Source of the DNA: Lentisphaeria bacterium | GTDB lineage: Bacteria; Verrucomicrobiota; Lentisphaeria; Victivallales; UBA1829 | DNA: 5,442 nucleotides | Reading direction: 5' to 3' | Assembly: GCA_017504325.1 (NCBI GenBank) | Contig: JAFVRL010000128.1 | Coordinates: 1 to 5,442 of the forward strand | In this document: positions 1 through 5,442 of the stretch, in pieces | Layout: each line of letters starts with the position of its first letter | How positions within the stretch are numbered: the first letter of the stretch is position 1 | Position numbers and translations under genes: made by a program | Notes under the pieces: generated by a model | Databases searched by the model: none | What the model was told of the DNA's origin: nothing | The model's input: only the letters and a program-made list of their open reading frames with translations

Positions 1-30
1 GGAGTAAAAGGTGATGCAGGTGCAAAATGA
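1..30 (+). CDS. 3' end of an upstream gene, possibly HlyD-family membrane fusion protein (partial)
   Basis: Reading frame 1 is open from the window edge and encodes GVKGDAGAK before a TGA at 28-30. This TGA overlaps the ATG at 27-29 of the next gene in the ATGA arrangement typical of translationally coupled operon genes. Only nine codons are visible, so the product cannot be identified from sequence. In E. coli the gene before rbbA is yhiI, a HlyD-type periplasmic adaptor, so an adaptor is the natural guess here; that is inference from gene order alone. Confidence 0.5.
   Translation, partial: GVKGDAGAK
9..22 (+). promoter_or_regulatory. ribosome binding region for rbbA
   Basis: AGGTGA at 9-14 and AGGTG at 18-22 both lie ahead of the ATG at 27. 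The nearer one has a short spacer of about 4 bases and the farther one a long spacer of 12. Both lie inside the end of the upstream gene, consistent with coupled translation through the ATGA overlap. Confidence 0.35.
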
Positions 31-2807
31 TGGAACGGGATTTTTCCAACATAAAAGATCCTGTCGTACATTTCCGTGATTTGACTTTGAGTTATGGCAA
101 TGTCCTTGCACTGGATCATGTGTCATTGGATCTGCCTGCCAGAACTCTTATAGGACTTATCGGCCCGGACGGTGTGGGAAAATCCACACTTCTTTCCCTT
201 GTGACCGGGGCGCATGCCATGCAGGAAGGTTCTCTCTTTGTGCTTGGCGGAGATATGCGGGATAAGTCCCACCGGAACCGGATATGCCCGCGGATCGCCT
301 ACATGCCCCAGGGACTGGGAAAAAATCTTTATTTTACACTTACTGTTGAAGAAAATCTCCAGTTTTTCGGGCGTCTTTTCGGGCATAACAGTGCAGAATG
401 CCGCCGCCGGATCGACCGTTTGACTAAAAGTACAGGATTATATCCGTTTCTTGACCGGCCCGCAGGGAAACTCTCCGGCGGGATGAAACAGAAACTCGGT
501 TTATGCTGTTCCCTTATCCATGACCCGGATCTTCTGATCCTTGATGAACCCACTACCGGAGTCGATCCTCTTGCCAGACGGCAATTCTGGGATCTTGTGG
601 ATTCCATACGGGAGGAACAGCCGGGTATGAGTGTGGTCGTGGCAACGGCATACATGGATGAAGCACAGAGATTTGAATATCTCATTGCCATGGATGACGG
701 AAAGATCCTGGATACAGGAACACCGGAAGAGATCCTGAAAAAGACCGGACGGCCCAATCTGGATGCCGCTTTTATCCAGCTTCTGCCCGAATCCAAAAGA
801 GCCGGCCACAAGGAATTGACTGTACCGCCGCTTGAGATCCTTCCGGAAGAAGGGTATGCGATCGAGGCGGAGGGACTTACCAGAAAATTCGGCTCATTTG
901 TGGCTGTGGATCATGTAAGTTTCAAAATAAGGAGCGGAGAGATCTTCGGCTTTTTAGGTTCCAACGGCTGCGGTAAGACCACTACCATGCGTATGCTTAC
1001 CGGACTTCTGCCTGCAACCGGGGGAAATGCAAAACTTTTCGGTAACCCGGTTTCCGGAAACACCATGGCGATCCGTCAGAATCTGGGGTATTTGACGCAG
1101 CTTTTGTCTCTATACGGAGATCTTTCCTGCCGTCAGAACCTCTTTCTCTATGCCAGACTTTACGGAATACCGGAAGAAAAGGTTGCCTCCAGTGTGGAGG
1201 AGATGCTGGAACGCTTCCAGTTGAAGGAGATCGAGAATACATTGCCGAAAAATCTTCCTCTGGGGTTGAAACAGCGTCTCTCTCTTGCTGCGGCAGTCAT
1301 CCACCATCCCAAAATACTCATTCTGGACGAACCTACATCCGGTGTGGATCCGGTGGCAAGGGATCTTTTCTGGGAACTTATTATTGAACTCTCCCGGCGG
1401 GATAAAGTAACCATCTTCATTACGACCCACTTTATGAATGAAGCGGAACGCTGTGACCGGATCTCTCTCATGCATTGCGGTAAATCCCTGGTATGTGATA
1501 CGCCGGATCAAATCGTGAAAAACCGTAATGCCGCTACTCTGGAAGAAGCCTTCATCGGTTATCTGGAAGATGCCGACCCTGCCTCCAATAAACGGGAAAA
1601 AGTGGTGATTGCCACCTCCGGCGATGCAGAGAAAAAAGATACGGGGACGTCCCCGGAAAAGAAACATTCCTTCTTCCGGCGTTACTTTGATCTGCAGAGA
1701 TATTTTACCTGTGCATGGCGGGAAAATCTTGAATTGCTCCGGGATCCCATCCGTGCCACTCTCGCTTTATTTGGTGCAATGCTTTTGATGCTGGTCATGG
1801 GATTCGGGATCAATATGGATGTGGAAGATCTTACTTTTGCTGTACTGGACAGGGATCAGACCACCATCAGCCAGAACTATACTCTCAACATTGCCGGTTC
1901 CCGGTATTTCCATGAGAAAAAGCCTGTGAAGGATTACCATGATCTGGACAGACGCATGAAAAACGGTGAACTCAATCTGGTTGTGGAACTTCCACCGGGA
2001 TTCGGGAAAGATGTGGAACATGGTTTGTCCCCGGAAGTCTCTTTCTGGATCGACGGGGCAATGCCCCAGAGGGCGGAGACCATCAATGGGTATGTGAAAT
2101 CCCTTCACAACCAATGGCTGCAGGAACAGCAGAAAAAATTGCCGAACGGCGGGCAGAAGGAGAAATTCCGTATTGAGACAAGATACCGTTACAATCCGGA
2201 TGTTTTGAGTCTGCCTGCCATGGTGCCGGCAGTCATTCCCATCCTCCTTATGATGATCCCCGCCATCCTTGCTGCGCTTTCTGTTGTCCGGGAAAAAGAG
2301 ATGGGATCAGTGATCAATCTTTATGTGACGCCGTTAAGCAGAGGGGAATTTCTGTTGGGGAAACAATTACCTTATGTACTTTTTTCTGCTTTAAGTGCAT
2401 TTCTGCTTGTGGTCATGGCGGTGATCGTTTTTGATGTGCCGGTAAAAGGAAGTTTATTTACGCTTCTTATTGCTCTGGTTTTGTACTGTGTTCTTTCCAC
2501 AGGGTTTGGTTTTCTTGCTTCTTCTGTAACAAACAGTCAGATCGCGGTGATCTTTATGACTCTCCTTGCTACGACTCTGCCTGCCACACAGATGTGCGGG
2601 ATGATGAATCCGGTGGAAACCCAGACGGGCATAGCACGGATCATCGGAGAAATTTATCCCACCACCTACATGCTGCAGATCAGCAGGGGCGTATTCAATA
2701 AAGCATTGTATCTCAAAGATCTTTATATGCCTTTACTGGTACTTCTTGCCGAGATCCCCTGCATACTTCTTCTGGGGATATTTTTGCAGAGAAAACAGGA
2801 AAAGTGA
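27..2807 (+). CDS. rbbA: RbbA-type ribosome-associated ATPase / ABC exporter (two ATPase domains fused to ABC-2 permease)
   Basis: This 926-residue protein has the same architecture as E. coli RbbA (about 911 aa), and long stretches resemble it as I recall that sequence. Domain order: ATPase 1 (about 14-240), ATPase 2 (about 280-505), a charged linker (about 515-550), then an ABC-2 permease. ATPase 1 has Walker A GPDGVGKST (46-54), signature LSGGM (149-153) and Walker B LLILDEP (169-175), but the switch histidine is replaced by alanine (A208 in ATAYMDEA). ATPase 2 has Walker A GSNGCGKTT (311-319), a degenerate signature LPLGLKQ (410-416), Walker B ILILDEP (430-436) and switch H468. The permease has one membrane helix near 577-596, a large extracytoplasmic region starting around VLDRDQ (606-611), then about five helices between 729 and 919. 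In E. coli RbbA binds ribosomes, hydrolyses ATP and affects E-site tRNA release; the membrane half also suggests export, with substrate unknown. The ATG at 27 is chosen for the ATGA overlap; the adjacent ATG at 30 is possible. It is followed 7 bases later by yhhJ. Confidence 0.93.
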   Translation: MMERDFSNIKDPVVHFRDLTLSYGNVLALDHVSLDLPARTLIGLIGPDGVGKSTLLSLVTGAHAMQEGSLFVLGGDMRDKSHRNRICPRIAYMPQGLGKNLYFTLTVEENLQFFGRLFGHNSAECRRRIDRLTKSTGLYPFLDRPAGKLSGGMKQKLGLCCSLIHDPDLLILDEPTTGVDPLARRQFWDLVDSIREEQPGMSVVVATAYMDEAQRFEYLIAMDDGKILDTGTPEEILKKTGRPNLDAAFIQLLPESKRAGHKELTVPPLEILPEEGYAIEAEGLTRKFGSFVAVDHVSFKIRSGEIFGFLGSNGCGKTTTMRMLTGLLPATGGNAKLFGNPVSGNTMAIRQNLGYLTQLLSLYGDLSCRQNLFLYARLYGIPEEKVASSVEEMLERFQLKEIENTLPKNLPLGLKQRLSLAAAVIHHPKILILDEPTSGVDPVARDLFWELIIELSRRDKVTIFITTHFMNEAERCDRISLMHCGKSLVCDTPDQIVKNRNAATLEEAFIGYLEDADPASNKREKVVIATSGDAEKKDTGTSPEKKHSFFRRYFDLQRYFTCAWRENLELLRDPIRATLALFGAMLLMLVMGFGINMDVEDLTFAVLDRDQTTISQNYTLNIAGSRYFHEKKPVKDYHDLDRRMKNGELNLVVELPPGFGKDVEHGLSPEVSFWIDGAMPQRAETINGYVKSLHNQWLQEQQKKLPNGGQKEKFRIETRYRYNPDVLSLPAMVPAVIPILLMMIPAILAALSVVREKEMGSVINLYVTPLSRGEFLLGKQLPYVLFSALSAFLLVVMAVIVFDVPVKGSLFTLLIALVLYCVLSTGFGFLASSVTNSQIAVIFMTLLATTLPATQMCGMMNPVETQTGIARIIGEIYPTTYMLQISRGVFNKALYLKDLYMPLLVLLAEIPCILLLGIFLQRKQEK
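1642..1655. repeat. 14-bp perfect palindrome inside the rbbA linker
   Basis: CGGGGACGTCCCCG is its own reverse complement and falls in the codons for D538-E544 (DTGTSPE), in the hydrophilic linker between the second ATPase domain and the permease. The linker is the least constrained part of the protein. The palindrome could be chance, a protein- or RNA-level hairpin, or a trace of a GC-rich dispersed repeat. Confidence 0.6.
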
Positions 2808-2809
2808 GG
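2806..2809 (+). promoter_or_regulatory. Shine-Dalgarno site that sets the yhhJ start
   Basis: GAGG overlaps the rbbA stop codon (TGA, 2805-2807) and stands 5 bases before the ATG at 2815. This places the yhhJ start after the rbbA stop, rather than at the in-frame ATG at 2746 inside rbbA, which has no comparable site. Confidence 0.7.
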
Positions 2810-2814
2810 TTGCT

Positions 2815-3930
2815 ATGTTGAAAAGAACTGTGAAAAACATATATTGTCTCGGGGTAAAAGAGTTGATAAGCCTTTTCCGGGATTATCTTCTTCTCATCCT
2901 TATCGTTTACTCCTTTTCTGCGGCGATCGTAGTGGCTTCACGGGGAAAACCCGATTCCCTGAAATCTGCCGCCATTGCTGTCGTGGATGAGGATCATTCC
3001 CGGCTTTCCCGGAAAATCGCCGATGCCTTTTTCCCTCCCATGTTCATTCCCGCAAAAGAGATCCCAAGAAATATGATCGACCGGGAAATGGATACGGGTG
3101 CCTATACATTCGTCCTGGTCATCCCGGTAAATTTTGAACGGGATCTGCTTGCCGGAAGAGATCCGGAAATCCAGTTGAATGTGGATGCCACAAGGATGGC
3201 GCAGGCGTTCACCGGGGCGGGATATATTCAGCAGATCATAAATGGGGAGGTCAATGATTATCTGCAAATAAAGGATACAGATTCCCTTGCCCGCACGGTA
3301 ATCCGCAACCGGTTCAACCCCAACCTTACCCAGGGGTGGTTTGAAGCCGCGGTGCAGCTGGTGAACAATATTACCATGCTTGCCATCATTCTTACCGGGG
3401 CCGCTTTGATCAAAGAACGGGAAAACGGAACTCTGGAGCATCTTCTTGTCATGCCTGTGAATGCTTTTGAGATCATGGCATCGAAGATCTGGTCTATGAT
3501 GGCGGTGGTGCTTTTTGCCGCGACTCTTTCCGTGATCTTTGTCGTACATATCTTTCTTGCTGTTCCCATTGAAGGATCCATTCTGCTTTTTGTCGTCGGA
3601 GTGGCTCTGCATCTTTTTGCCGCAACATCTCTGGGGATCTTTCTTGCCTGTATCGCCCAGAACATGCCGCAACTGGGGATGCTGCTCATCCTTATTCTTC
3701 TGCCGTTACAGATGCTTTCCGGCGGGATGACACCCAAGGAAAGTATGCCTGAATGGATACAGCATGTTATGCAGATTGCTCCCACCACTCATTTTGTGGA
3801 ATTCAGTCAGGCGATCCTTTACCGCGGGGCGGGACTTTCTGTGGTATGGCTGCCGTTTCTGAAACTTCTTATCATCGGCGGGATCCTTTTTCTCATCTCA
3901 TTGAGCCGGTTCCGTAAGTCTGTTGCGTAA
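2815..3930 (+). CDS. yhhJ: YhhJ-type ABC-2 transporter permease
   Basis: From the ATG at 2815 the product is 371 residues, close to E. coli YhhJ (about 374 aa). It begins MLKRTVKNIYCLGVKEL, as the family does. One membrane helix lies near 24-41. An extracytoplasmic domain follows, opening with AVVDEDHS (55-62) and including the DATRMAQAFTG stretch. About five more helices fall near 182-201, 228-247, 255-280, 287-303 and 345-362. The cytoplasmic loop KERENGTLEHLLVMP after helix 2 is the conserved ABC-2 coupling region. The motif LPLQMLSGGMTP and the C-terminal RFRKSVA are also family-like. It lies in the inner membrane and probably pairs with the permease half of RbbA, whose ATPase domains would power both; it has no ATPase motifs of its own. 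The 7-base gap to rbbA and 11-base gap to nadD indicate one operon. An earlier in-frame ATG at 2746 would add 23 residues and overlap rbbA, and is rejected on SD position. The transported substrate is unknown. Confidence 0.92.
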   Translation: MLKRTVKNIYCLGVKELISLFRDYLLLILIVYSFSAAIVVASRGKPDSLKSAAIAVVDEDHSRLSRKIADAFFPPMFIPAKEIPRNMIDREMDTGAYTFVLVIPVNFERDLLAGRDPEIQLNVDATRMAQAFTGAGYIQQIINGEVNDYLQIKDTDSLARTVIRNRFNPNLTQGWFEAAVQLVNNITMLAIILTGAALIKERENGTLEHLLVMPVNAFEIMASKIWSMMAVVLFAATLSVIFVVHIFLAVPIEGSILLFVVGVALHLFAATSLGIFLACIAQNMPQLGMLLILILLPLQMLSGGMTPKESMPEWIQHVMQIAPTTHFVEFSQAILYRGAGLSVVWLPFLKLLIIGGILFLISLSRFRKSVA

Positions 3931-3933
3931 GGA
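3929..3933 (+). promoter_or_regulatory. Shine-Dalgarno site for nadD
   Basis: AAGGA overlaps the yhhJ stop codon (TAA, 3928-3930) and sits 8 bases before the nadD ATG at 3942. The overlap ties nadD translation to the end of yhhJ and supports co-transcription. Confidence 0.6.
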
Positions 3934-3941
3934 TAAAGTGG

Positions 3942-4562
3942 ATGAAGCAGTACATTTTTTTCGGCGGTACATTTGACCCTGTTCACAATGGACACCTTGC
4001 TGTTGCCGGGCGTGCCGCCGGAATATTCGGGGCAGATGGGAGTGTCCTCCTTGCCCCGGCTTTTGTTCCTCCCCATAAAGATGCCGGTAAGATCCTTTCT
4101 TTTGAACACCGGTTGAATATGGTGCAGTGCGCTGTCAGCGGGAAAGAAAATCTGCAGGTATGTACGATTGAAAGGGAACGGGAAGGCAAATCCTATTCCT
4201 TTGATACTCTGCATATTTTACATACTCTTCATCCGGAAGATCAGATCAATCTGCTTATCGGCGGTGACAGTCTTTTACAATTACATTCCTGGTACAGAGC
4301 AAAAGATCTTGTCCGGGATTTCCGTATCATTGTTTATCCCCGGCCCGGTGAAGAACCGGATAAAGCAATGCTGCGGAGGTACTGGACAGAAGAGGAAACG
4401 GAAAAGCTCCTTTCATTTGTATTGAAAGATGTTCCGTTGTTTCCGGTTTCCTCCACTTCCATAAGGGAGATGTACCGCAGCGGCAGAAGAGAAGAAGCGG
4501 AAAAGTATGTTCCGGAAAAAGTTGCTTCCTATATCCGGAAAAATCTTCTTTATTTTTCCTGA
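3942..4562 (+). CDS. nadD: nicotinate-nucleotide adenylyltransferase (NadD)
   Basis: This 206-residue cytoplasmic enzyme transfers AMP from ATP to nicotinate mononucleotide, giving deamido-NAD+ and pyrophosphate, the penultimate step of NAD synthesis. It shows the nucleotidyltransferase fold signatures of NadD in order: GGTFDPVHNGHL at 8-19 with the HxGH histidines H15 and H18, PPHK at 43-46, GGDS at 107-110 with the following W117, YPRPG at 132-136, and the ATP-binding SSTSIRE at 170-176. The C-terminal VASYIRKNLLY is also typical. Length matches the family, and no key residue is missing. The start has a good SD overlapping the yhhJ stop. In many Firmicutes nadD sits beside obgE or yqeK-rsfS; here it follows an exporter operon, and no yqeK or rsfS follows it. 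The next gene is convergent and ends 8 bases away. Confidence 0.96.
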   Translation: MKQYIFFGGTFDPVHNGHLAVAGRAAGIFGADGSVLLAPAFVPPHKDAGKILSFEHRLNMVQCAVSGKENLQVCTIEREREGKSYSFDTLHILHTLHPEDQINLLIGGDSLLQLHSWYRAKDLVRDFRIIVYPRPGEEPDKAMLRRYWTEEETEKLLSFVLKDVPLFPVSSTSIREMYRSGRREEAEKYVPEKVASYIRKNLLYFS

Positions 4563-4572
4563 AGAATTTTTT
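4539..4572. terminator. possible weak bidirectional terminator between nadD and the amidohydrolase gene
   Basis: AAAAATCTTC (4539-4548) can pair with GAAGAATTTTT (4561-4571) if one base bulges, around a 12-base loop. The right arm ends in six Ts for plus-strand transcripts, and the left arm's A-run gives a U-run for minus-strand transcripts. The stem overlaps both stop codons. It is AT-rich, so it would be weak, but no other terminator fits in the 8-base gap between the genes. Confidence 0.35.
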
Positions 4573-5305
4573 ACAATGTGATCTGCAGAACTCTTTCCGC
4601 ATTTTTGCAGAAGATCATTTCATTGATCTCATCGCCAAGATCCAGACTCAAGACATCCTCCACCGCATCTTTGTGCCGTACTGCCGGATAATCACTGGCA
4701 AACAATACTTTTTCCGGGCCGTGGGCAAGTACCATTTTTCTGGTTTTCTCCCTGCCGATATAGCGGATGGTACTGGATATATCCATATAGACCGGAGTGC
4801 CGATAAGATATTTCCATGCCTCCTCCCAGACCGAATAGCCTCCCATGTGGGCGGCTATGATCTTATGCCGGGGGAATGCACGCACAACATTGCGCAATCT
4901 GTCCGGGGAGGAGAGTGGTGATTTTCTGTCTCCGATATGAAAAAGCATGGGCAGATCTTCTCCCGCAGCCTCATAGATTGGCATCATTTTCGGATCATCC
5001 ACATAAAATCCCTGAAAATCTGTATGGAATTTCAACCCTTTCAAACCGAGCAGACGCAGCCTGTTCAATTCTGCTGCATAATCGGCAAAATCCCGGTGTA
5101 TCGTGCCGAAGCCGATAAAAAGATGCGGGTATTTGTTCTGCAGGGAGGCAATATAGTTGTTGATATTGCGTACCTGCGCCTCTTTTGTGGCAGAGGAAAA
5201 GATGATACACCTGGTGATATCCGCTTCAAGCACGCTGGAGACAAGATCCTGCTCGGTGCCTGTTCCAAGCCATTTACATTCATAATAATTTTCCAGATGA
5301 CTCAC
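4571..5305 (-). CDS. amidohydrolase-family (TIM-barrel metal hydrolase) protein, 5'-truncated, likely a pseudogene
   Basis: The longest start-to-stop reading is 244 residues from a GTG at 5305. It resembles amidohydrolase-2 type hydrolases found in Clostridia, usually about 260-275 aa. Visible family motifs are GLKGLKFH (87-94, with K92), LFHIGD (121-126, ligand-like H123), IIAAHMGG (149-156, H153) and LFASDYP (201-207, catalytic-type D205). The family's first strand, which carries the HxH metal ligands near the start (…DxHxHxFP…), is absent. Family-like sequence continues upstream of the GTG, where the in-frame codons read FGENIAEKAV, but TAA at 5345-5347 closes the frame and no ATG, GTG or TTG lies between. 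The GTG has no SD at proper distance; the nearest GGAG is about 20 bases upstream. The protein, if made, would lack half its metal site. The substrate of the intact family member is unknown. The gene converges on nadD. A sequencing frameshift is possible, but repeat DNA begins right at the break. Confidence 0.85.
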   Translation of the reverse strand: MSHLENYYECKWLGTGTEQDLVSSVLEADITRCIIFSSATKEAQVRNINNYIASLQNKYPHLFIGFGTIHRDFADYAAELNRLRLLGLKGLKFHTDFQGFYVDDPKMMPIYEAAGEDLPMLFHIGDRKSPLSSPDRLRNVVRAFPRHKIIAAHMGGYSVWEEAWKYLIGTPVYMDISSTIRYIGREKTRKMVLAHGPEKVLFASDYPAVRHKDAVEDVLSLDLGDEINEMIFCKNAERVLQITL

Positions 5306-5344
5306 CGCTTTTTCTGCGATATTTTCTCCGAAACTTAACGTCTC
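5306..5344 (-). other. in-frame remnant upstream of the amidohydrolase GTG
   Basis: Read leftward, these 13 codons give ETLSFGENIAEKA, running straight into the annotated protein without a stop or a start codon. The GENIAEKA part matches the pattern that normally follows the HxHxFP motif in this family (P-E/D-x-I-A-E-K-A). The first four codons do not, and they overlap the inverted repeat at 5333-5350. This marks where the original coding sequence was broken. Confidence 0.55.
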
Positions 5345-5350
5345 TTAAGT
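5333..5350. repeat. inverted repeat ACTTAA / TTAAGT
   Basis: ACTTAACGTCTCTTAAGT has 6-bp arms that are exact reverse complements around a 6-base centre. It contains the in-frame stop that closes the amidohydrolase frame and probably marks the left edge of the repeat element. Confidence 0.65.
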
Positions 5351-5371
5351 GAATACGAATCATAAATCAAA

Positions 5372-5388
5372 CAAAAGCGGAGCTTTTG
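5372..5388. repeat. hairpin CAAAAGC-GGA-GCTTTTG
   Basis: Arms of 7 bp (5372-5378 and 5382-5388) are exact reverse complements around a 3-base loop. On the minus strand the stem is followed by a T-rich run (TTTGATTT), so it could act as a weak terminator for leftward transcripts entering the window. On the plus strand no T-run follows. Confidence 0.55.
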
Positions 5389-5399
5389 AACGATAACTT

Positions 5400-5427
5400 T
5401 TCACTCTTCACTATTCACTCTTCACTG
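5400..5427 (+). repeat. four tandem copies of the heptamer TTCACTN
   Basis: Units are TTCACTC, TTCACTA, TTCACTC and TTCACTG, so only the seventh base varies and the pattern is an exact 7-bp period. One copy of the unit, in reverse orientation (AGTGAA), recurs at 5348-5353, linking the tandem array to the inverted repeat at the other side of the element. Confidence 0.8.
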
Positions 5428-5442
5428 AATAAGGTAGTAGAC

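Larger units (their letters stand above)
5333..5427. mobile_element. candidate small non-coding repeat element (MITE-like) next to the broken amidohydrolase gene
   Basis: This gene-free stretch is packed with symmetric structure: an inverted repeat at 5333-5350, an 8-bp inverted pair AGTGAATA (5348-5355) with TATTCACT (5412-5419), a hairpin at 5372-5388 and a four-unit tandem repeat at 5400-5427. It is more AT-rich than the genes and has no open frame of note. The dense symmetry and its position exactly where the gene loses its 5' end suggest an inserted, non-autonomous repeat. The right boundary may lie beyond the window, and no target-site duplication can be identified. Confidence 0.35.

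Noticed and set aside
11..79. GTG at 11 or ATG at 14 after GGAG at 1-4 as a start codon
   Set aside because: That frame closes at a TGA within about 20 codons and overlaps rbbA; the frame-1 upstream gene end with the ATGA overlap explains the region better.
329..811. Long antisense open frame opposite the first ATPase domain
   Set aside because: It is a codon-bias shadow of rbbA with no recognisable domain; the sense frame is a clear conserved protein.
2746..2814. Upstream in-frame ATG that would lengthen YhhJ by 23 residues
   Set aside because: It lies inside rbbA, lacks an SD, and the added residues are an out-of-frame reading of rbbA codons. The ATG at 2815 has GAGG at the right spacing and matches the known YhhJ N-terminus.
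2938..3672. 244-codon antisense open frame opposite yhhJ
   Set aside because: The product is rich in His, Lys, Gly and Arg without domain logic, and lies wholly against a confident conserved gene.
4937..5338. Plus-strand open frame opposite the amidohydrolase gene
   Set aside because: The composition is shadow-like and it has no motif. The minus strand carries recognisable family motifs throughout.
5400..5427. Heptamer array as a CRISPR or iteron origin
   Set aside because: Units are directly adjacent with no spacers, so it is not CRISPR. Four 7-bp units without a Rep gene or DnaA boxes do not support an origin.
1..5442. A wholly new defence, secretion or mobile system
   Set aside because: The complete genes belong to known families (RbbA, YhhJ, NadD), and the amidohydrolase is a recognisable but broken family member. 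No tRNA, rRNA, transposase, integrase or toxin-antitoxin gene was seen.

Overview
The window carries a compact rightward gene block, a convergent leftward gene, and a short repeat-rich stretch at the right edge. Base composition is moderate (near 50% GC by eye). The three complete rightward genes all have clear purine-rich Shine-Dalgarno (SD) sequences, which argues against Bacteroidetes. The leftward amidohydrolase is of a type common in Clostridia-like Firmicutes. An RbbA/YhhJ exporter of the E. coli yhiI-rbbA-yhhJ kind suggests a diderm. Together these would fit a Negativicutes-like anaerobe, but the assignment is a weak inference.

Layout, left to right. (1) Bases 1-30 are the last codons of an upstream gene whose TGA overlaps the next ATG (ATGA overlap). 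By analogy with E. coli it is probably the HlyD-type membrane fusion protein, but only nine codons are visible. (2) rbbA (27-2807) encodes one polypeptide with two ABC ATPase domains followed by an ABC-2 permease domain. (3) yhhJ (2815-3930) encodes a separate ABC-2 permease, related to the permease half of RbbA. (4) nadD (3942-4562) encodes nicotinate-mononucleotide adenylyltransferase of NAD biosynthesis, 11 bases behind yhhJ and probably co-transcribed. (5) On the minus strand, ending 8 bases from nadD, is a TIM-barrel amidohydrolase (4571-5305). Its 5' end is missing: homology-like sequence continues upstream of the only usable start and then hits an in-frame stop, so the metal-binding HxH segment is absent. 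(6) Bases 5333-5442 are non-coding and rich in inverted and tandem repeats. They abut the broken gene end and look like a small dispersed or mobile repeat.

The RbbA and YhhJ proteins supply two nucleotide-binding and two membrane domains, enough for a complete ABC-2 transporter. Its ATPase motifs are asymmetric, so that one composite ATP site appears canonical and the other degenerate. nadD is a housekeeping gene in an unusual neighbourhood. I do not see a wholly new system. The points most worth a second look are the repeat element joined to a decapitated amidohydrolase gene and the placement of nadD behind an exporter operon.
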